Assembly (NCBI GenBank): GCA_937975725.1
Contig: CALJUL010000094.1
Span: forward strand, 1 to 8,919
Origin: an uncultured Pseudoxanthomonas sp.
GTDB lineage: Bacteria; Pseudomonadota; Gammaproteobacteria; Xanthomonadales; Xanthomonadaceae
Reading direction: 5' to 3'
DNA: 8,919 nt
The notes under the pieces were generated by a model, which worked only from the letters and a program-made list of their open reading frames with translations, ran no database searches and had not been told where the DNA came from. The translations under genes and the position numbers were made by a program. The number at the start of each line of letters is the position of its first letter. Positions within the stretch are counted from its first letter, which is position 1. Below, piece after piece: positions 5,097 through 8,919 of the stretch.

Positions 5097-5714
5097 TCAC
5101 CACTTGCCAGGGCCAGGATACGGCTTGTTGCACATGGCCTCATCATCCGCGCCATCGCCTGCTGTGGTAGCCACCAGCCCCAGGCCGGCAGCGCACCCTG
5201 CCGCACCGAGTATTGTTTCGGCAAGAAGGCAGGATGAGCCCGTTCCGATGACGCTTCCCCATAGCTTAAGAGCGTTGCGCTCCGAGCGTCCACATGCTCT
5301 GTCGCGCTCCTGCTGCCAACGGGCCTTGTCATAGGCGACGATTTCGGCAGAGAAGCCCGGATATGAGTCCGGATTCGGCAGCGCTGGAGGAACACTATTT
5401 AGCCAGTCAGGCGTCAAAGTCGAAACCCAGTACTGATTAGTTGGATCAGCGGGGTCAATCTCGCGACGGCATGGGATAAGAGCGCACCCTGGTTCGACAA
5501 CGCCGTCGTCGTCAACGCCGATGCCGCTCCGATAGCTGTAGCTCTCGAACGAAACGAGCACGTCGCGATGGGTTGCCATCGCAGTGAGGTCATTGATAAA
5601 CCCGATTTGTGATGCAGTGTCCCCAGGGAATTGATGCTGGGCCAGCGTATTGAAGCTGATGACAGAAGAATGACCGCCCTTCTGGATGGCGGCAGTCTGG
5701 GGGGGGGGCGCCAT
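5097..5714 (-). CDS. Cysteine-containing protein of unknown function, possibly 5'-truncated
   Basis: A 205-codon ORF whose ATG at 5712-5714 is followed almost at once by a run of ten C (MAPPPQT). It has no recognisable Shine-Dalgarno, and a stop lies just upstream in frame. The body from about residue 9 (AAIQKGGHSSVISFNTLAQH) looks coding: mixed composition, six cysteines (77, 82, 141, 162, 174, 195) and many aromatic residues. A hydrophobic stretch (about 151-185) lies near the C-terminus, followed by an acidic patch and a Pro/Gly end. Cys pairs and the hydrophobic tail suggest a protein that leaves the cytoplasm or inserts in the membrane. No family is recognised. GC of two sampled lines is 52-55%, against about 73% in icd, which indicates foreign origin. 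It may be the C-terminal part of a longer protein whose N-terminus was lost or shifted at the C10 tract; the true start is uncertain. Confidence 0.5.
   Translation of the reverse strand: MAPPPQTAAIQKGGHSSVISFNTLAQHQFPGDTASQIGFINDLTAMATHRDVLVSFESYSYRSGIGVDDDGVVEPGCALIPCRREIDPADPTNQYWVSTLTPDWLNSVPPALPNPDSYPGFSAEIVAYDKARWQQERDRACGRSERNALKLWGSVIGTGSSCLLAETILGAAGCAAGLGLVATTAGDGADDEAMCNKPYPGPGKW
5699..5708. repeat. Homopolymeric G10/C10 tract at the start of the unknown ORF
   Basis: Ten consecutive G on the plus strand, so C10 on the coding strand, directly after ATG-GCG of the unknown minus-strand gene. It is the longest homopolymer I see in the window. A change of one base would switch the downstream reading frame relative to anything upstream, as in phase-variable genes. 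Sequencing error in such a tract is also possible. Confidence 0.8.
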
Positions 5715-5945
5715 TGAATGCTGCTGTCACTGAACCAGTATCCGCGATGCAGAGGTAGAGGGAGCGGCGGCTCCGCTCCGGGTCCGAATGCTCTTTCTTC
5801 GCGTTGCGAAGGAATTCTGGCGCACGATTGGCGCCCTCGGCCGCCAAGAGCGGGGTGCGGTTGCATTCCTGCCGGGCCCAACCCCCAACCAGGGGCACTC
5901 GGCCGTCCCGGGCGTTTTTCTTGCAGGTCCCGGTCGCCAGGCGGG
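5715..5945. other. Intergenic region between the island-like segment and tRNA-Leu
   Basis: No gene is supported. A 7-bp hairpin, GGAGCGG (5761-5767) / CCGCTCC (5773-5779) with a CGGCT loop, lies in a stretch that reads AKKEHSDPERSRR on the minus strand. I associate similar translated strings with dispersed intergenic repeats in Xanthomonadaceae, from memory only. The rest is GC-rich with no promoter pattern that I trust until the tRNA-Leu -10 box. Confidence 0.35.
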
Positions 5946-5951
5946 TAGAAT
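5921..5951 (+). promoter_or_regulatory. Probable promoter of tRNA-Leu
   Basis: TAGAAT (5946-5951) matches five of six -10 positions and is followed by a GC-rich discriminator (GCCGGCC), with tRNA-Leu beginning 11 bases later. The best -35 candidate is TTGCAG (5921-5926), but the 19-base spacing is longer than ideal. Confidence 0.5.
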
Positions 5952-5962
5952 GCCGGCCACCT

Positions 5963-6048
5963 GCGAAAGTGGCGGAATTGGTAGACGCACTGGATTTAGG
6001 TTCCAGCGGGTAACCCCCGTGCGGGTTCGAGTCCCGCCTTTCGCACCA
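5963..6048 (+). tRNA. tRNA-Leu(TAG)
   Basis: The acceptor arms GCGAAAG (5963-5969) and CTTTCGC (6038-6044) pair, with discriminator A and CCA at 6046-6048. The anticodon loop TTTAGGT between CTGGA and TCCAG puts TAG at 5997-5999, reading leucine CTN codons. The 86-base length and the long variable arm (CGGGTAACCCCCG region) are typical of class II leucine tRNAs. Confidence 0.97.
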
Positions 6049-6061
6049 CGCCCTGCTTCCA

Positions 6062-6090
6062 TGCGGGAGGGGCTTCAGCCCCGATCCGCA
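6062..6090. repeat. REP-like hairpin between tRNA-Leu and tig
   Basis: GGGGC (6069-6073) and GCCCC (6078-6082) pair around a TTCA loop. They are flanked by a second helix, TGCGGG (6062-6067) / TCCGCA (6085-6090), giving a two-tier hairpin of the form GGGAGGGGCTTCAGCCCCGA. This closely resembles the abundant GGGAGCGGCTTCAGCCGCGA-type REP elements of Pseudomonas and xanthomonads (established class; this copy assigned by eye). The rest of the 294-base gap (6049-6342) holds two lesser hairpins (6165-6181 and 6261-6279) without T runs, and no gene. Confidence 0.6.
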
Positions 6091-6342
6091 TTCCCGGGCA
6101 AGCACGGGCAAGGCGAAGCAAGGCCCCGGCGCTGAGGCCCTTCCCGGCCGGGACCAATCGCCCGGGACCCTTGCGGGGTCCGCCCAAGGCCATGCGGGCC
6201 CGCTCAGGGCCATGAATGCTGGCAGCCCGCCCCGGAATCGGCGAAACTAGCAAGTTCCGCCGGGCAGGCTCCGTGCCCGTCCCTGGCGCCCCGGATTATC
6301 AACATCGCCCCGGCAATGCCGTGGCCGCAGGAGTCAGTGAGT

Positions 6343-7638
6343 ATGCAAGTTTCGGTCGAATCGATCGGCAACCTCGAACGCCGCATGAGCTTCAGCCTGC
6401 CGGCTGACCGCCTGGGCACGCACATCGACGGTCGTCTGCGCGAGCTCTCGCGCACGGCCCGCATCAAGGGTTTCCGCCCCGGCAAGGTGCCGTCCAGGGT
6501 CATCGAGCAGCGCTACGGCCAGCAGGTCCGCGCGGAGGCGCTGGACGGCCTGCTGCGCGAGACCTTCAACAACGCCGTGCGCGAGCAGGAACTGCAGTTG
6601 GCGGGCAATCCGCGCATCGAGAAGCAGGGCGAGGGCGACTTGGACTTCGTGGCCACCTTCGAAGTGGTGCCCGATTTCGGCGACATCGACGTGGCCACGC
6701 TGAACGTCGTGCGCCACACCGCCGAGGTGACCGAGGCCGACATCGACCAGATGATCGAGAACCTGCGCATGCAGCGCCGCACCTTCCAGTCCGTCGAGCG
6801 CGGCGCGAAGGAAGGCGACCGCGTGGCGCTGGAGACCTGGTCGCAGGCCGGCGACGAGCGCATGCCCGCCGAGGGCGTGGAGAAGGGCGCCACCCTGATC
6901 GGTTCGGGCGTGATGTTCGGTGGGATCGAGCAGGCGCTGGTGGGCCTGGCCAAGGGCGAGGAGAAGACGGTCAGCGTCGATTTCCCCGCCGACTGGCGCG
7001 TGCCGCAACTGGCCGGCCGGAAGGTCGACGTGCACGTCAAGGTCACCGACGTGGCCGAATCCGTGCTGCCCGAGGTGGACCGCGAGTTCATCCGCAGCTT
7101 CGGCGTGAAGAGCGGCGATGCCGAACAGTTCCGCGCCGACATCCGCAGCAACCTGGAGCGCGAACTGAAGGGCGCGCTGATGACCCGCCTGCGCCGCGAA
7201 GTGGGCGAGCAGCTCATCGCCGCCTACGCGCACGTCGAGATGCCGCCGCGCCTGGTGGAGAACGAGGCCCGCGCCATGCTGGCGCAGCAGATCGAGCAGG
7301 CCCGCCGCAACGGCCAGCAGGTCGGCCAGGTGCCCGACAACGCCCACGAAGGGCTGCTGGACCCGGCCCGCAAGCGCGTGCTGGTGGGCCTGCTGGTGGG
7401 CGAGGTGGCCCGCCGCCGCCAGTTGCGCCTGGACCCCAAGCGCCTGAACGAGACCCTGCGCCTGATCGCCTCGACCTACGAGGAGCCGGAGCAGGTCATT
7501 GAGTTGTACCGCAACGATCCCCAGTTGATGAACAGCCTGCAGGGCCGGGTGATGGAAGAGCAGGTGATCGACTGGATCGCCGAGCGCGCCCAGCACACCG
7601 AGCAGGCGCTTTCCTTCCAGGAAGCCATCCGCAACTGA
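6343..7638 (+). CDS. tig: Trigger factor, ribosome-associated chaperone and prolyl isomerase
   Basis: A 431-residue protein, the usual length for the family. It docks at the ribosome exit tunnel and shields nascent chains. The N-terminal ribosome-binding domain starts MQVSVESIGNLERRMSFSLP and carries the signature GFRPGKVP at residues 43-50, the same position as in E. coli. A central FKBP-type peptidyl-prolyl isomerase domain follows (about 155-240, including FGGIEQALVGLAKGEEKTV). The helical substrate-cradling C-terminal domain runs to the end. The frame also contains an ATG 27 bases earlier, but 6343 is preferred because AGGAG (6329-6333) lies 9 bases before it and it gives the conserved N-terminus. 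clpP follows 72 bases downstream, the conserved partner order. Confidence 0.97.
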   Translation: MQVSVESIGNLERRMSFSLPADRLGTHIDGRLRELSRTARIKGFRPGKVPSRVIEQRYGQQVRAEALDGLLRETFNNAVREQELQLAGNPRIEKQGEGDLDFVATFEVVPDFGDIDVATLNVVRHTAEVTEADIDQMIENLRMQRRTFQSVERGAKEGDRVALETWSQAGDERMPAEGVEKGATLIGSGVMFGGIEQALVGLAKGEEKTVSVDFPADWRVPQLAGRKVDVHVKVTDVAESVLPEVDREFIRSFGVKSGDAEQFRADIRSNLERELKGALMTRLRREVGEQLIAAYAHVEMPPRLVENEARAMLAQQIEQARRNGQQVGQVPDNAHEGLLDPARKRVLVGLLVGEVARRRQLRLDPKRLNETLRLIASTYEEPEQVIELYRNDPQLMNSLQGRVMEEQVIDWIAERAQHTEQALSFQEAIRN

Positions 7639-7656
7639 GCCGGGCCCGCCCGGGCA

Positions 7657-7685
7657 GGAGGCCGGCTATCCTAGGCCGGCCCTCC
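7657..7685 (+). other. Strong hairpin in the tig-clpP gap
   Basis: GGAGGCCGGC (7657-7666) pairs with GCCGGCC-C-TCC (7675-7685), a 10-bp stem with one bulged C and an 8-base loop (TATCCTAG). There is no T run, so it is not a standard terminator. It lies 19 bases after the tig stop and 25 bases before the clpP start. It could attenuate read-through, protect the tig 3' end, or be a dispersed palindrome. Confidence 0.5.
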
Positions 7686-7710
7686 CACACATCTACAGGC
7701 GCGAGAACCG

Positions 7711-8337
7711 ATGAGTATTGAAACCAAAGCCCTCAACCTGGTGCCGATGGTGGTCGAGCAGACCAGCCGCGGCGAGCGCGCCTACGACATCTATTCCCGC
7801 CTGCTGAAGGAGCGCGTGATCTTCCTGGTCGGCGGCGTGGACGACCACGTGGCCAACGTCATCGTGGCGCAGATGCTGTTCCTGGAAGCGGAAAACCCGG
7901 AAAAGGACATCAGCCTCTACATCAACTCGCCTGGCGGCGTGGTGACGGCCGGCATGGCCATCTACGACACCATGCAGTACATCAAGCCGGACGTCAGCAC
8001 GATCTGCGTGGGCCAGGCGGCCAGCATGGGCGCGCTGCTGCTGGCCGCCGGCGCCAAGGGCAAGCGCTACGCCTTGCCGAACTCGCGGGTGATGATCCAC
8101 CAGCCGCTGGGCGGCTTCCAGGGCCAGGCCACGGACATCGATATCCATGCCCGCGAGATCCTGACCCTGCGCGCCAAGCTGAACGCCATCCTGTCGCACC
8201 ACACCGGGCAGGCGCTGGAGACCATCGAGCGCGACACCGAGCGCGACAACTTCAAGAGCGCCGCGGACGCCCAGGCCTACGGGCTGGTCGACCAGGTGCT
8301 GGAGCGCCGCCCGGAAGAGTCCATCCAGCCTGCCTGA
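7711..8337 (+). CDS. clpP: ATP-dependent Clp protease proteolytic subunit
   Basis: A 208-residue serine peptidase that forms a two-ring tetradecamer and degrades substrates fed in by ClpX or ClpA. The catalytic triad is visible as Ser105 (GQAASMGA), His130 (RVMIHQPLGG) and Asp179 (ERDTERDNF), with the same spacing as in E. coli ClpP. The substrate-strand motif NSPGG is at 72-76. A short N-terminal propeptide is expected, since the mature family sequence begins around LVPMVVEQTSRGERAYDIYS. The start at 7711 gives the standard N-terminus; the preceding GCGAGAACC offers only a weak ribosome-binding site. It lies between tig and clpX, its functional partner. Confidence 0.98.
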   Translation: MSIETKALNLVPMVVEQTSRGERAYDIYSRLLKERVIFLVGGVDDHVANVIVAQMLFLEAENPEKDISLYINSPGGVVTAGMAIYDTMQYIKPDVSTICVGQAASMGALLLAAGAKGKRYALPNSRVMIHQPLGGFQGQATDIDIHAREILTLRAKLNAILSHHTGQALETIERDTERDNFKSAADAQAYGLVDQVLERRPEESIQPA

Positions 8338-8389
8338 GCCGTGCCGGATGGCAGGTTTCCGCCGCAAATTCCCCCATTCACGTCCTCCG

Positions 8390-8417
8390 CCGACAAGGCG
8401 GGGCCGTGTGCTATTCT
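8390..8417 (+). promoter_or_regulatory. Possible promoter of clpX
   Basis: CCGACA (8390-8395) and TATTCT (8412-8417) lie 16 bases apart, each four of six, within the 128-base clpP-clpX gap. The -35 half overlaps a 7-bp hairpin (8385-8391 with 8397-8403) that has no T run. The evidence is weak; clpX may simply be read from the tig or clpP promoter. Confidence 0.35.
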
Positions 8418-8465
8418 GCGACCGCAAGCCCCCGCGGGCAGGTTGAGTGACCGAGTAATCCAAGC

Positions 8466-8919
8466 ATGAGCGAAGATCGTCAGGGCCGTTCCGGCGACAG
8501 CACCAAAATCCTGTACTGCTCGTTCTGCGGCAAGAGCCAGCACGAGGTCCGCAAGCTCATCGCGGGCCCCAGCGTGTTCATCTGCGATGAATGCGTGGAG
8601 CTGTGCAACGACATCATCCGCGAGGAGCTGGAGGAGAAGGCCCAGTCGGCCCGCAGCCACCTGCCCAAGCCGCGCGAGATCCTCGAGGTCCTGGACCAGT
8701 ACGTGATCGGCCAGAACCGCGCCAAGCGCACCCTGGCGGTGGCGGTCTACAACCACTACAAGCGCATCGAGAGCCGGCAGAAGAACGACGACGTCGAACT
8801 GGCCAAGTCGAACATCCTGCTGGTCGGCCCGACCGGCTCGGGCAAGACACTGCTGGCCGAGACGCTGGCGCGCCTGCTCAACGTACCGTTCACCATCGCC
8901 GACGCGACCACGCTGACCG
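8466..8919 (+). CDS. clpX: ATP-dependent Clp protease ATP-binding subunit ClpX (5' part)
   Basis: The first 151 codons of an AAA+ unfoldase; the window ends inside the gene. The N-terminal C4 zinc-binding domain shows Cys18, Cys21, Cys40 and Cys43 (YCSFCGK ... FICDECVELC), which handles substrate and adaptor binding. The AAA+ core begins around LPKPREILEVLDQYVIGQ, and the Walker A motif GPTGSGKT is at 121-128. Walker B, the sensor residues and the IGF loop that docks ClpP lie beyond the window. The ATG at 8466 gives the family N-terminus, although only a weak ribosome-binding site is visible. Confidence 0.97.
   Translation, partial: MSEDRQGRSGDSTKILYCSFCGKSQHEVRKLIAGPSVFICDECVELCNDIIREELEEKAQSARSHLPKPREILEVLDQYVIGQNRAKRTLAVAVYNHYKRIESRQKNDDVELAKSNILLVGPTGSGKTLLAETLARLLNVPFTIADATTLT

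Noticed and set aside
4342..5962. Search for an attR copy of the tRNA-Lys 3' end
   Set aside because: By eye, no stretch resembling the T-arm and acceptor end of tRNA-Lys recurs between 4342 and tRNA-Leu; the GTTCGA in tRNA-Leu is just its own T-arm.
5963..6062. Minus-strand ORF with CERRDSNPHGGYPLEP
   Set aside because: Antisense of tRNA-Leu, not a gene.
6334..7596. Long minus-strand ORF opposite tig
   Set aside because: Same shadow effect; the plus-strand trigger factor is unambiguous.
8371..8380. CCCCATTC resembling a sigma-32 -10 box before clpX
   Set aside because: No CTTGAA-like -35 box at the required 13-15 base distance, so heat-shock control cannot be claimed from this.
1..8919. 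CRISPR array, complete insertion sequence, rRNA or riboswitch
   Set aside because: No regularly spaced repeats, no transposase with terminal repeats, no rRNA-like sequence and no recognisable riboswitch core were seen.

Overview
The window looks like a chromosomal stretch from a high-GC gammaproteobacterium of the Xanthomonadaceae type (Lysobacter, Luteimonas, Pseudoxanthomonas or Stenotrophomonas-like). Three things support this: the tig-clpP-clpX order directly behind a tRNA-Leu gene, a compact NAD-type isocitrate dehydrogenase, and strongly GC-biased third codon positions. The genus is an inference from remembered gene order and protein character, not from a search.

Layout, left to right. 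The last 35 codons of an unidentified gene (to 109) are followed by a 320-base gap holding a repeat-type hairpin. Then come an NAD-dependent isocitrate dehydrogenase (430-1437) with a strong terminator and an NhaC-family Na+/H+ antiporter with its own likely promoter (1569-2903). A symmetric, probably bidirectional terminator separates the antiporter from a convergent Bax-inhibitor-1/YccA-type membrane protein (minus strand, 2959-3723). Next is a tRNA cluster, Pro(TGG)-Arg(TCT)-His(GTG)-Lys(CTT), with a near-consensus stable-RNA promoter in front, a second promoter-like site just before tRNA-Lys, and a clean terminator after it.

From the 3' end of tRNA-Lys to about 5715 the character changes. 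There is a tandem 12-bp repeat, a broken C-terminal piece of a tyrosine-recombinase integrase, and a lower-GC minus-strand pair of unknown genes: a cysteine-rich 205-residue ORF that opens with a C10 tract, and a 56-residue two-helix membrane protein. The pair is closed by a terminator-like hairpin. I read this as the remnant of an element that integrated at tRNA-Lys. I could not see a right-hand attachment site. This is the accessory part of the window and the best candidate for something undescribed.

The core resumes with tRNA-Leu(TAG), a REP-like hairpin, trigger factor (6343-7638), ClpP (7711-8337) and the first 151 codons of ClpX (8466 to the window end). Trigger factor chaperones nascent chains at the ribosome, while ClpX unfolds proteins and feeds them into the ClpP chamber, so this block is a protein-quality-control cluster. 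Almost all other long open frames are shadows caused by high GC, or antisense readings of the tRNA genes.
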